Assembly (NCBI GenBank): GCA_014529385.2
Contig: CM043969.1
Coordinates: 14,755,446-14,819,445, forward strand
Length of the DNA stretch: 64,000 nt
From: Adiantum capillus-veneris
Lineage: Eukaryota; Streptophyta; Polypodiopsida; Polypodiales; Pteridaceae
Reading direction: 5' to 3'
Below are positions 21,883-32,187 of this stretch, in pieces; positions within the stretch are counted from its first letter, which is position 1, and each line of letters opens with the position of its first letter. Under the pieces are notes generated by a model. The model was not told where the DNA came from, ran no database searches, and saw nothing but the letters and a program-made list of their open reading frames with translations. The position numbers and the translations under genes are program-made.

Positions 21883-24609
21883 GTGAGCAGCCTTCACGGG
21901 CCCTCACTGACACTTCTAGGGGATCCAAGTCATATGAACCTACGCTCTGGACGAGTGTTAGAGCACGAGCATATTGGTAGTGCCTCCATTTACGCGGGCA
22001 CCCATTATTCCTCCACCCTAGGTTCTGGACTTTCGGCCGGGACTCAAGGTAGCGCGACCCAAGATCCTCATATCGCGTCTAGTGATTCTTCCTCTGACTA
22101 GGAAGTCATGGAGGGGTATCCTACACCAAACCCTGATAGTTCAAGTCAAGACATGCATGCCATGGGCCCACGGCCCGGGTCCAGCGTGTTTAGCCGCTTA
22201 AAAGAGACCCTTGGTAGAGCTACTCGCTCAGAACATGCGGTTAATGAAATAAATGAAGGGAGTGGGGAAGTAAATTCGTCATTCATACCTAAAATAGACC
22301 CTATGCTTCTTGAGAGTGTGCATGTGAATGTTTCATCCACTGCACCTCCTGATCCTTTAGGACTATCTCCCTCTAAGGTTTTACTACCCGATGGTAGGAG
22401 TCTTGCCGAAGTACAAGAGATCGAACGCTATATGCAAGAAACAAGGGAGAGGGAAATTGAGAACCTACGAAGGCTAGAACAAAGTCGAGCCCTGAAAGCA
22501 AAGGCTCCTATGACAACAATCATGCCAGCCGAGCAACCGAGTGCTCCCAAGGTAGCAGTCACGGAGGGGCAAGCTATGGGGAGCAATAATGCTTCCACTT
22601 CGAGGGAAACCTCCAGCACGCCAGGCCTAGATGGGATATTCCTAAACAAAAATTGGGAGTATGACCCACAAGCAGAAGCTTTAACTGATCGGTACACAAG
22701 ACACACCTATCATGTGGGTTGGTTAGATGTTCTACAATCCACATCGGGTGCTACTAGCATAGATGAACAACAACAGAAAGTCTGTGATGTCCTCCATAGG
22801 ATTGTCGAGTTAGAAAGACAGAACACAGGGATCAACATGCCTTCAACAGGCCTAATGAGATTCTTGGACACGGGAAAGGCCAACCAACCAACCCTATCAC
22901 AAATGGAGACTCCCTCAGTGAGCCCCATTGATCCTCCATATGTTGTTTCGCCGGGAGCCTCAGTACAATCTAAGCCCACAAGTGGCAGCTTTACCTTCCC
23001 AGATCTAGCTCATCTTTCTCTTAATGACACTACGGCTACCATGCATATCCCAGTGGTGAGCATGACAAGAAATACACCATGGAGTTCATTTGTTAACACT
23101 GCGCCGATGCTTAGTAGCACAGTGCCCCCAACTATACCTACATGTATGTATCAATCATGTGCACCTGTCGTACCTCAGCCTCATGTAGCTCCTACACCTC
23201 CGATTATTCCAAGAGCTTACAATCCACAATGGCATTATCCAAGCTCTTATACAAGTGGAGCCATGCCATTTAATAATAACATGCCATATCAGGCACCCCC
23301 TATGCCTAGGGCCACGCCTGTAAACTTTGGACCACCGTCTGGTACACCACCATACGAAATATGGGACCCAAGAGCCGCGCGTATGCCAAGGCCAAGGCCA
23401 ACTCCCATCTCACATGTGGTTCCAGGAGCACATACACCCATTATACCTACTCAAATAGGAGATTTGGCAGCATTTGCTCAAACTATCGGTCGCTCTATTG
23501 CGGAAAACATGCGTAGTGCACCTGATAGAGAGCCTAGGAGCAAGGCAGTTCAAGTAGCTAAGCTCACACAGAAATTCAGTGGATATGGAGATGCTAGAAA
23601 GCATATGGAAGTCTTTGAACATGTGTGCGATTCCTTGGAAGAGCACAATGAGCTACATAAGTGTAAGGCTTTGAGTTTGACCCTAAGCGGAAAGGCTGGA
23701 GATTGGTATAGAACCTTAAGAGTAGAAGAGAAAACGATCTACTCTACTCTTAGGAGATTGTTCTTGAAAGAGCATATACGAGAGGGAGTACTTTGGGGTG
23801 TAGCCTCTCAGCTCCAAAAAGCCCAACGAGAAGAAGGTGAATCCGTGAGAGACTTCATTAGTCGCCTAAAGAATTTGAATTCTCGATGCAATCCAAACGA
23901 GCGATTCAACAACAACCAATTGCTCGAAAGATTCATTAGGGGACTACGACATGAAAGTATCTATAATGGCCTAGTCATTAGAGGTATCACTACTTGGGAA
24001 GCAGTCACCATGAATGCAATCCAATTGGAGAATAATTTAATGATTGCGGGAGAAAGAGTGTCTGCCGAGCCGAAGTCTAGTAGCTCGCAAGCATCAGGGC
24101 ATGAGCCAATGAAGATAAAGCCAATCGTGAAAGAGCAAACGATATCTGAGATGACTTTGGCAGATCTCACAAAGTCCATCCAAGAAATCCTTAGGGGTAA
24201 TCGTGCTCCACAAAACACTCATATGTATCCAAGAAGGGAGCAACAATGGTGCTCAATTTGCTTGGGCCCACATACTACGAGTGAATGCCCTACTTTCAGA
24301 GTAAAGTTTAACGGGACTTGTAACGCGTGTGGTAGGTATGGCCATCAAGCGAAGGATTGCCTAATGCTTAAACGCATCATGGAAAATAGACCGCCTATAG
24401 CTTGGGCAGACTCACCTCGAGTTCCTGCATTGATGCCTACCCCACCCATGGAGGAACAATTGCCATTACAGCACATGGTCCCTAGAACCCAAAATGTGGT
24501 CCAAACCACGCCGTTGCCACCTCCAATGCTAGGACCGCAACCCCCTCATCCAAGAGTTACACCTATGAACCAAATAGGTTGCGAGTCATCTAGTACTTAT
24601 GTAGATTGA
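21883..24609 (+). pseudogene. gag: gypsy G gag, N-terminal and capsid part
   Basis: The frame opens at 21883 (MNLRSGRVL occurs at residue 18). It is cut by TAG at 22099 and resumes in the same frame as an 833-codon stretch from 22108. Residues about 1-450 of that stretch are proline- and serine-rich linker with a charged helix. Residues about 452-650 form the Retrotrans_gag capsid domain (LSGKAGDWYRTL, SVRDFISRLKNL, LLERFIRGL). Residues 714-750 hold two zinc knuckles: CSICLGPHTTSEC (spacing C2-3-4) and CNACGRYGHQAKDC (canonical 2-4-4). TGA at 24607 follows, with the frame open beyond. It is unusually long for Gag. Confidence 0.88.
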
Positions 24610-24966
24610 GAAGAGGACATAGACTCTAGTATCACCTATGGAGTCGACATGCTTGAGGAGTGTCCCATGTACTATATGGAAGACCATTGGGGACAAATCA
24701 AACCGGTATATCAAGCTATTGCGCTAGCAGCAAGAGGCCAAAACATTAATAGTTTTTCCAGGAGACCACCTCTTCAGTGCTACGAATGTGGTGGACCACA
24801 TCGAGTAGCTGAGTGCCCCATTAGAATGCAAAAGAATTTTGCACTAATGCAAACAAGTCAAGGGAATGCATTGGCAATGCCAATACTCACTTGTAATCGT
24901 TGTGGCATAGATCATTTGATCGCACAGTGTCCTAACAATCCAAACGCACCGAAATCACACCATTGA
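24610..24966 (+). pseudogene. gag: gypsy G gag C-terminal part with two more zinc knuckles
   Basis: After the in-frame TGA the same frame stays open to 24966. It encodes two further knuckles, CYECGGPHRVAEC and CNRCGIDHLIAQC, both with the short C2-3-4 spacing. The stretch is thus very likely the genuine Gag C-terminus. It overlaps the pol frame, which is open from 24936, by 31 bases in the -1 register. Confidence 0.8.
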
Positions 24967-26321
24967 ACATAATAGATATTGTTGATGGGACACCACCAAC
25001 TATAAACATAGCACCAATGAATGCACTCACACGGTCGATGCTCCAAAAGCAAAATTACATCCTGGAAGAGAGAGATGCTGCATCCATTGGCGGAGCGAGA
25101 AAGAAGAAAACACGAAGAAAGAAATCCCTTAATGCTTCTAGCTCAAAACCTAGTTCAAAGACTAACATAGGGACAGGAGAGGATCCCGTGTATATGAATG
25201 ACCCTTAGGATGACTCAGATTCGATAGAGACCACGGAGACCAAAACTGTTACTACAAAGGAAAAAGCCAGTGAGGAGGATCACGAGAGGGACTTACGACG
25301 AACACCAAAAGAGTATTCAAAGTTAAACCACCCAGTTGCGAACCCCCAAGATAAGCCACGAGAGGCAAAAAATGAGGATTGCAAGAGAAAGATTGGAACC
25401 TATCCAAACCCAACAGTGGAAATTGAACGAGTCCAACAACTGAGGGGTTTGGTGGAAGAAACTCAACGAACATTAGAACCTGAACCCAAACATATCCAGA
25501 TGTCGGACACAGTGTTTCCCACACAAGTTCAACCTCACAAGAACTACAGGCCGTTAGCTATACCCAGTATCATTCGGGAAGAGAGTGAGGGTAGGACATC
25601 TTAAAGTGGACACACACCTTTCCTACTAGAGAGAATGTTTGGTGAGGGAATACCCGACCCCCTTGAGGAAGTGGAGATTCCATCTTCACCATTCTCTTGT
25701 CAGGGTCCTACGTCCCAGAAGATGCCATTAAATGTTGCCAAATTGATGGATTTCATCTCTTTAGAAGTTAGAACCACCATCATGTCCAAACTATATAAAG
25801 ACCCCGAGCTAGTCTCAGCTCTTCGAGCCTTCCTCAATGGAGAATTACAGGCCGGATTACCACACTTTGCACATATGAACAAACATGACTCGGTAATGAA
25901 TGATGAGGAACATTTAGCACCACCATCTGACCTAGCGGGACATGAATCTGTAATTGAAGTACCCGTTAACAAGTTGGGGCAATACTTTGAAGGTGATGAA
26001 TCTAATGCTACTCTACCAATCACTACTAAAGGATCAACTGTAAAGGGGGTCCTTGACGGTGGTGCGGGAGTCAGCATGGTGACAAAGAGTTGTTGGGAGT
26101 CTATGGGGCGACCTCACCTTGAAGCCACAAGTGTAGTGGTAAAAATGGCTAATGGATCTATTGTTACGCCTATTGGAATGCTAAAGGATCTCAGGATCAT
26201 GGTCTTGGGACACAAGGTAAGGCAGACTTTCATTGTTATGGATTTTTCCAAGCATCCTATGTCATTTGAGATTATCTTAGGGTGTCCATTCATGAGGGAA
26301 GCAAAAATGGTGCATGACTAG
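24963..26321 (+). pseudogene. pol: gypsy G pol N-terminal part with protease 1
   Basis: One frame runs from 24936 onward and is cut by TAG 25206, TAA 25602 and TAG 26319. The first part is charged linker (KKKTRRKK). The end (25635-26321) carries a retropepsin-type domain: GVLDGGAGVSMVT with the aspartate at 26055, then FEIILGCPFMREAKMVHD, the usual I-L-G-x-P-F/W end. The active site reads D-G-G-A; glycine at the second position is, to my knowledge, seen in Tat/Athila proteases, so it need not be dead. The last stop stands where a W is expected in the family, a G-to-A change. Confidence 0.8.
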
Positions 26322-26510
26322 TCCAAAAACCACGTCTACTTACAGTTCCAAGACTCTGTCATTCGAGTTGATCTTTTAAGTGGTCGAACGCATCCTCTAG
26401 GAAATAAATTCATCATTGATAATCGATCAGACACAACAATTCACTCAGCTCCATTACAGTATTGTTACACGTGTAACGAAGACACGGATATTGGGGAGAA
26501 CTCTCGTTAT

Positions 26511-29500
26511 ATGGATATCCTACCCGAAATGGCTGAGTCAGAGAATGTCGATTGGGTACACCTAGCGGCAACTATAGATACATGGGGAGCTAGAGGAACA
26601 ACCTGGGTAACACCAGATGGGGAAGAGATACCACACATTGCACCAGTAAACATGTTAGGTGTAGCGCATGTAACATCCGATGATAAGAAAGAGGCACACC
26701 TACCTGAGAGTGAAACCGAGGATTCCTCAAAGGCTTCAGGACAATACACATCAGAAACGGAATCTCATGGAGAAATGGATTCAGAACCTGAGGAAACATC
26801 GAGTGAACCAAGTATAGAAACTGAACACTCAAGGATTAGTACGACCATCTATGGTAATTCATATGAGAGTGAAGAAGATACAAGCGAAGACCTGTCAGGC
26901 GAGTCGAGTTCAAACATTTACCAAAATCAAAACCTTAACAAGAAACAAAGGTCATATAAGAGACGACGATATCAAGCAAATGTGAGAGCTAGGATAAACA
27001 AGGAAAGATCTACTGCAGAATGGCTTAGCTATCTAGGGGCATGTGATGCTCATCGAAAGCTAGTAGACAATTGGGGTGAACATCTCCAAAGTGTCATGTG
27101 GTGCAGCCCGCGACCCATTGACCTCGCTCAATTGGAGGTTACAGAGCCGAAATTGAGTCGAACTATAAGAAGACGTCAAAACCGAGAGTTAGCACAACAA
27201 CAAAAGGAGGCAGAACTAAAAGAAAGGTCTCCGTCAGGACAAGAGCCTGCTGACTTACATACGGCTCCTGAACATTTTAAATCTTATACCACGGGGGAGC
27301 GAAAGGTTGTGTATGCCAAATCCCAACGAATACCTACCAATGGAAGCAGTGGAGTCTATGATGGTCCAGCGGTAGTTAAAGAGATAGAATTAGCAGAACC
27401 AGGTGAGGAGTCTAAACCAGTCTTTATTGCTCAAGACCTTACCGAAACTGAAGAGGCTGTACTTAAGGAGCTCCTCAAGGAATACAAGGATATCTTTGCT
27501 TGGACATATCATGACATGAAGGGCGTTCCACCTTCTGTGGTGCAACATACAATTCCCATGATCAACACTGCTAAACCCGTCCAGCAACGACCCTATCCAA
27601 TGAATCCTAAGTACGCCAAAATTGTACAAGAGGAGATTGAAAAACTTATCCAATGTGGATTCATATACCCTATTGAGCACTCAGAATGGGTTTCTCCAAT
27701 AGTCATTGTGCCAAAAAAGAATGGGAAACTAAGAGTGTGCGTGGACCTCAAGAAAGTTAATGCAGCCACTAGGAGAGATCATTATCCCTTGCCATATTCA
27801 GAACATGTGCTTGAAAGAGTTGCGGGCAAGGAAGCTTATAGCTTTTTAGATGGGTACTCTGGTTACAATCAAATCACAATTGCATTAGAGGACCAAGCTA
27901 AAACTGCTTTTATCAAAGAGTTTGGAGTGTTTGCATTTCGTGTTATGGCTTTTGGCTTAACAAATGCCCCTGCTACATTCCAACGATTAATAAACACTGC
28001 GTTTAAAGAATTTCTAAGGGAGTTTTGTGAAGCTTTCCTAGACGACCTTTGTGTTTATTCTTCTTGGGAGAAGCATTTGTTATATCTACGAAAAATATTT
28101 GAAAGGTGCAGATTTTATCGCATCTCATTGAACCCTTTCAAATGCCAATTTTGGGTTAAGCATGGAGTCATTCTAGGGCATATAGTGTCCAAGAACGGGA
28201 TATCCACAGATGAGAGTAAGATTAAAGCCATTGCCGATTTGCCACCACCTACGAACTATAAAGGAGTTCAAAGATTTATGGGCCATGTTGGTTATTATCG
28301 AAGGTTTATTTTAAACTTTGCCGAGATAGCGCGTCCATTGTACAAGCTTCTTCACTGGACGGAAGAATGTCATCAATCTTATGAGTTATTAAAGAAGGCC
28401 CTAACAAGTGCTCCAATCCTGCGAACACCTGATTGGAATGTACCTTTTCATGTGCATATTGATGCATCAAATTTTGCTATTGGGTGTATTCTAACTCAAC
28501 CAGGAGAACATAAATTTGACTACCCTATTAGCTTTGCAAGTCGCCAATTAAATGATGCCAATATGAACTACACTACTACAGAGCGCGAAGGTCTAGCTAT
28601 GATTTACGCAGTAAAGAAATTTCGCTATTACCTTCTTGCTACCAAGTTTGTGTTTTATGTTGATCATCAAGCATTGCTATATTTGGTAAACAAGCCGTGT
28701 TCCACAGGTCGAATTACACGATGGTTGTTAATTCTTCTTGAGTTTGACTTCACCGTTGTTGTGAGGCCTGGGAGGAAACATGTCATGGCAGATCATTTAT
28801 CTCGTATCCCTAATGGCGAAGCTCCTACGGGGGTTGATGATGAATTGCCTGATACTCCTTTGTTCATTGTTGAGACAATGTCTGAATGGAGTGAAAAGAT
28901 TGTTAACTTCTTAGTTAATGGTTTTCCACCCAAAGAGCTGCGAAAAGATATAGCTCGAAAATTAATCAAGGAATGCGAACCCTATTGCTTACTGGCTGGA
29001 ACTCTCTATAAGAGAGGAAAAGATGATGTTCTTAGACGCTATGCCCGCGAGGATGAGTATTTATATATTCTACAAGAGGCACACATGGGCGTAGCTGGTG
29101 GTCACTTTTCAGGAAAGTTGACTGCCCGAAAGATCTTACAGTCAGGCTATTGGTGGCCCACTCTGTTTAAGGATGCATCACTTTTTGCAAAGGGATGTGA
29201 TGAATGCCAACGCTTCAACAAGCCACAAAGAAGGGATAGGATGCCTCTACATCCCATCAAGGTAACCCAACCATTTGAAAAGTGGGGCTTAGACTTTGTA
29301 GGACCGATTAGTCCGGCTCCACGTAACACGCAATCACGATATATCATTGTGGCTACCGACTATGTAACCAAATGGGCTGAAGCAAAAGCAACACGAAAGG
29401 CGGATGCAAAAACAACAGCTAAGCTCCTCTTTGAGAACATTATCACACGTTTTGGATGCCCCTTTGAACTTGTGAGTGACAATGGAACTCATTTTATAAA

Positions 29501-29876
29501 TGAAGTAATAAAAGAACTCACATCAAACTTCATGATATCTCACCACAAGTCTACACCCTATTATCCCCAAGCAAATGGCCAAGCTGAGAGTAGCAACAAA
29601 ACTCTCATCTCCATTTTGACAAAGACAGTTGAGGCTCATCGCACTGATTGGGACCTAAAGCTTACATCAGCTTTATGGGCTTATCGTACTGCGTATAAAG
29701 TTGCTATTAATTGCACACCGTTTAAGATGGTGTATGGTCAAGAAGCAGTTATACCATGGGAGTTTGTCATTCCTAGTCTGCGAGTAGCTTCTCAAGAAGG
29801 TTGGGATGGTAACCCCTTAGTGGAGCGATTATATATCCTAGAAAGGCTAGATGAAGAAAGGCAATTAGCTGTGTGA
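26511..29876 (+). CDS. pol: gypsy G reverse transcriptase-RNase H-integrase, 1121 codons
   Basis: This is the longest open frame of the window and lies in the same frame as protease 1. Residues 1-300 are acidic and low-complexity. RT spans about 318-560, with SPIVIVPKKNGKLRVCVDLK and the catalytic FLDD (aspartates 511-512). RNase H has D651 (IDASNF), the glutamate in TEREGLAM and D718 (YVDHQAL). The integrase zinc region has H...H and CDEC (about 858-900). The core triad is D950 (TDYVTKW), D990 (SDNGTHF) and E1026 (QAESSNK), with 35 residues between the last two, as expected. All catalytic residues are present. A TGA at 29874 stops it before the integrase C-terminus, and the same frame continues after it. 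Confidence 0.95.
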   Translation: MDILPEMAESENVDWVHLAATIDTWGARGTTWVTPDGEEIPHIAPVNMLGVAHVTSDDKKEAHLPESETEDSSKASGQYTSETESHGEMDSEPEETSSEPSIETEHSRISTTIYGNSYESEEDTSEDLSGESSSNIYQNQNLNKKQRSYKRRRYQANVRARINKERSTAEWLSYLGACDAHRKLVDNWGEHLQSVMWCSPRPIDLAQLEVTEPKLSRTIRRRQNRELAQQQKEAELKERSPSGQEPADLHTAPEHFKSYTTGERKVVYAKSQRIPTNGSSGVYDGPAVVKEIELAEPGEESKPVFIAQDLTETEEAVLKELLKEYKDIFAWTYHDMKGVPPSVVQHTIPMINTAKPVQQRPYPMNPKYAKIVQEEIEKLIQCGFIYPIEHSEWVSPIVIVPKKNGKLRVCVDLKKVNAATRRDHYPLPYSEHVLERVAGKEAYSFLDGYSGYNQITIALEDQAKTAFIKEFGVFAFRVMAFGLTNAPATFQRLINTAFKEFLREFCEAFLDDLCVYSSWEKHLLYLRKIFERCRFYRISLNPFKCQFWVKHGVILGHIVSKNGISTDESKIKAIADLPPPTNYKGVQRFMGHVGYYRRFILNFAEIARPLYKLLHWTEECHQSYELLKKALTSAPILRTPDWNVPFHVHIDASNFAIGCILTQPGEHKFDYPISFASRQLNDANMNYTTTEREGLAMIYAVKKFRYYLLATKFVFYVDHQALLYLVNKPCSTGRITRWLLILLEFDFTVVVRPGRKHVMADHLSRIPNGEAPTGVDDELPDTPLFIVETMSEWSEKIVNFLVNGFPPKELRKDIARKLIKECEPYCLLAGTLYKRGKDDVLRRYAREDEYLYILQEAHMGVAGGHFSGKLTARKILQSGYWWPTLFKDASLFAKGCDECQRFNKPQRRDRMPLHPIKVTQPFEKWGLDFVGPISPAPRNTQSRYIIVATDYVTKWAEAKATRKADAKTTAKLLFENIITRFGCPFELVSDNGTHFINEVIKELTSNFMISHHKSTPYYPQANGQAESSNKTLISILTKTVEAHRTDWDLKLTSALWAYRTAYKVAINCTPFKMVYGQEAVIPWEFVIPSLRVASQEGWDGNPLVERLYILERLDEERQLAV

Positions 29877-31517
29877 AATGCTCTAGTGGAGAAGGATAGG
29901 AGAAAGAAGTGGTTTGATAGCCATTTAAAGGATAAAGACATCAAGATTGGTGATAAAGTTCTTATGTACGCGGTACGTAATGAAAAGAAGAAATTGAAAC
30001 ACGCTGGTAAGGGACCATATCGAGTGTGTGAAATTACCCCGCAAGGTACCATTCGTGTGGAGACTCTACATGGAGTTGAAACCATTGGATTCCTTAATGG
30101 GAGTAAATTCAAAAGATATTATGATCCTCTAAGCCAGGAAGAGTTGCAAGCCATCCATCAAAAGAAGGCTGCCAAGGAACAAGTAGAGCTTAAAAAAATC
30201 CAAGCAAGAGTTGAGGCTCGAGAACGACAACAACGTCTTAGACGCCAACGAGAGGCTAATCTGGGAATCACGCAAGCATTTTTCGAGGACACAGATGACG
30301 ACTCATTAGAATCTGAGCCACCCCTACGATACCCAATTGAGCTAAATAGCCCCTATGGGAAAGTACTATACAATGCCTTATTAGATACGGGAGCTAAACA
30401 CAATTTGTTATCCTATGGAGATTGGTGTCAATTAGGGAAACCGACCCTATCCCCGAGTACGATGCAAGTCAAGGGAATTAATAAAAAGAAAAGTGCTATT
30501 CTTGGAGTCCTTCAGACCCCTATTGTCTATGACAATGGAAGCATAGTGCAGAGGTTTCTAGTCATGCCCGCAGGAGCTATGGAAGGCAACGTAAACCTGG
30601 GACGCACGTGGATGTTGGCAACCAAATGCACTATTGATTGGGATACTGGTAGTTTCACGATGCGACCACCGACTCTTACCCCTATCATTCAAGCAAAGTC
30701 ACCTACGTTGCAAACTCTAGCAAAGTTGAAGGATAGCCAACATTCACAAGCCAAGGTGGTTAACTCGTCTTTGCCGGCTACCCATGAACCTAGCACTTCA
30801 ACACTTGTAGTTGCAGCAAGCAGTAATATTACAAGTACTCAACCTGCACGACCTAAGAGTACATATCAATGGGTCCCCAAGGCCTTACTTCCAACTACCT
30901 CAACCCTCCCATCCATTTCAAGAAAAAATTTCCCTGGAGAACCAAGAGCGCGCTCTAAAAGATTCAAGACCAAATCACGATGGATTCCAAAACGACTATT
31001 AGAAGCCCAAGGCTACTATGATGGAAATGAGCAAATTTGGATACCTAAACGTAAAATGTGTCCTTCCCTATCGACAACAAACCCATGTGAGTCAAACAGT
31101 GTAACGCTAAAGCCAATGGCAGACCGTGGGAAGGGAAAGATCACAGAATGCTACACACCTAGTCCAGAGCTAGTTTGGGCTCCAAGGCAAAACCAATTTA
31201 TTCCACCTAGCTCAGGAAGGGGGGAGTTCCCTGAAGATTCTAGCTCCTCATGTAATACATCCATAGAGGTAAAAGCTTCTACACAGCCTCCATCTATAGT
31301 AGTGGACCTCCATGAAGCTACAAAAGAATCCACACCTCCAAGTGTTCAAGAATCACCTGATGAACCACTTCAAGTTCGATCCTGGGAGAGTACCTTACCA
31401 CCCTTGCAACTTGACGAGGCACCTAGGGTAATAGAAAAATATTGGCAAAAATCCTCACCTATTACCAACTGGAACAATTGGTTTCAAAGGGTAATGACAT
31501 CATTTCAAACGGTATGA
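29877..31517 (+). CDS. gypsy G integrase C-terminus plus second retropepsin-like domain
   Basis: This frame continues pol after one TGA (29874), with no other stop for 540 codons. Counting from 29886, residues 1-80 are the integrase C-terminal GPY module (KHAGKGPYRVCEI, then ETLHGVETIGFLNGSKFKRY). Residues 85-125 are a charged helix. Residues 148-262 form a retropepsin-like domain: LLDTGAKHNLL with catalytic D167 (nucleotide 30384), a central hydrophobic strand, and NLGRTWMLATKCTIDW, which matches the I-L-G-R-x-W...I-D-W end of these folds. Residues 300-480 are S/T/P-rich with four W-[VIA]-P-[KR] motifs. A protease downstream of integrase is not the normal gypsy order. Confidence 0.82.
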   Translation, partial: NALVEKDRRKKWFDSHLKDKDIKIGDKVLMYAVRNEKKKLKHAGKGPYRVCEITPQGTIRVETLHGVETIGFLNGSKFKRYYDPLSQEELQAIHQKKAAKEQVELKKIQARVEARERQQRLRRQREANLGITQAFFEDTDDDSLESEPPLRYPIELNSPYGKVLYNALLDTGAKHNLLSYGDWCQLGKPTLSPSTMQVKGINKKKSAILGVLQTPIVYDNGSIVQRFLVMPAGAMEGNVNLGRTWMLATKCTIDWDTGSFTMRPPTLTPIIQAKSPTLQTLAKLKDSQHSQAKVVNSSLPATHEPSTSTLVVAASSNITSTQPARPKSTYQWVPKALLPTTSTLPSISRKNFPGEPRARSKRFKTKSRWIPKRLLEAQGYYDGNEQIWIPKRKMCPSLSTTNPCESNSVTLKPMADRGKGKITECYTPSPELVWAPRQNQFIPPSSGRGEFPEDSSSSCNTSIEVKASTQPPSIVVDLHEATKESTPPSVQESPDEPLQVRSWESTLPPLQLDEAPRVIEKYWQKSSPITNWNNWFQRVMTSFQTV

Positions 31518-31728
31518 TCTACCCAAGGAAGGGGGGAGTCTTTGTGGACATCCATTATTCACTTGCTTCCCTCTCAACCTTTCCCCCTGACCCCTTAATC
31601 TCCAATCTTAGGGAATGTATACATAAAGCCTTATACTCACAAAAACAAGATAAAAAAGTAAAAGAGCAAGAGCCATAACACAAAATCATAAAACCAAATT
31701 ATGCACAAGAACACGACCCTTGTAATAT
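31518..31728 (+). other. short gap between pol and ORF3
   Basis: A purine-rich AAGGAAGGGGGGAG (31525-31538) occurs here and could serve as an internal polypurine tract. No gene is seen. Confidence 0.35.
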
Positions 31729-32187
31729 TTGCACTCTAACCATCATCTATTTGCGTGTACAGATATGGCTAGTACGCTAGAGTCATCCACTCCTGCCTTG
31801 GGTGAGAGGTACCCTCGTTACTTTTCACAAATATTTCACATGGTCTTTCCAGTGCTTGCATGTGAATGGGATTTGATAGGTACGCTAGCATGTGAGAGGA
31901 ATTTTGAGGAGTTAAAATGGCTAGTATGTCTCTTGACCACGTCTAATCCATACTTAGTAGAGAGCGTTTCTCCCATTGCACAAGCCTACCCTTTTGACCA
32001 AGATGACTATAAGCGTCTAGTGACCTTCTTAGTAAACATGGGCACCTATGATGAAGAAGAAAATTTACAAGACTACACGGATGGCACATATGGTCTCATG
32101 GATGATGACTTTGTTTATCTTGATGACGAGGATAGGGGTTTAGCCTTATGGTTTCCCCCCAACCTCTACAATATCCTATTCCCTTGA
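31729..32187 (+). CDS. gypsy G extra ORF3, unknown protein
   Basis: An intact frame of 152 codons from ATG, or 140 from the second methionine (MASTLESSTPALGERYPRYF). It lies between pol and the 3' LTR on the same strand. I recognise no family. The middle has hydrophobic helices (FHMVFPVLACEWDLIGTLAC, LKWLVCLLTT) but no convincing signal peptide or membrane anchor. The C-terminal third is acidic (DDDFVYLDDEDRG). Athila and Tat elements carry extra ORFs at this place, some env-like; nothing visible here shows an envelope function. Confidence 0.6.
   Translation: MHSNHHLFACTDMASTLESSTPALGERYPRYFSQIFHMVFPVLACEWDLIGTLACERNFEELKWLVCLLTTSNPYLVESVSPIAQAYPFDQDDYKRLVTFLVNMGTYDEEENLQDYTDGTYGLMDDDFVYLDDEDRGLALWFPPNLYNILFP

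Noticed and set aside
26040-26080. Protease 1 of gypsy G as dead because of D-G-G-A
   Set aside because: Glycine at the second position is, as far as I recall, usual in related plant gypsy proteases, so loss of activity cannot be claimed.
31729-32187. ORF3 as an envelope-like protein
   Set aside because: Position fits env-like ORFs of some Athila elements, but no signal peptide, cleavage site or clear membrane anchor is visible.
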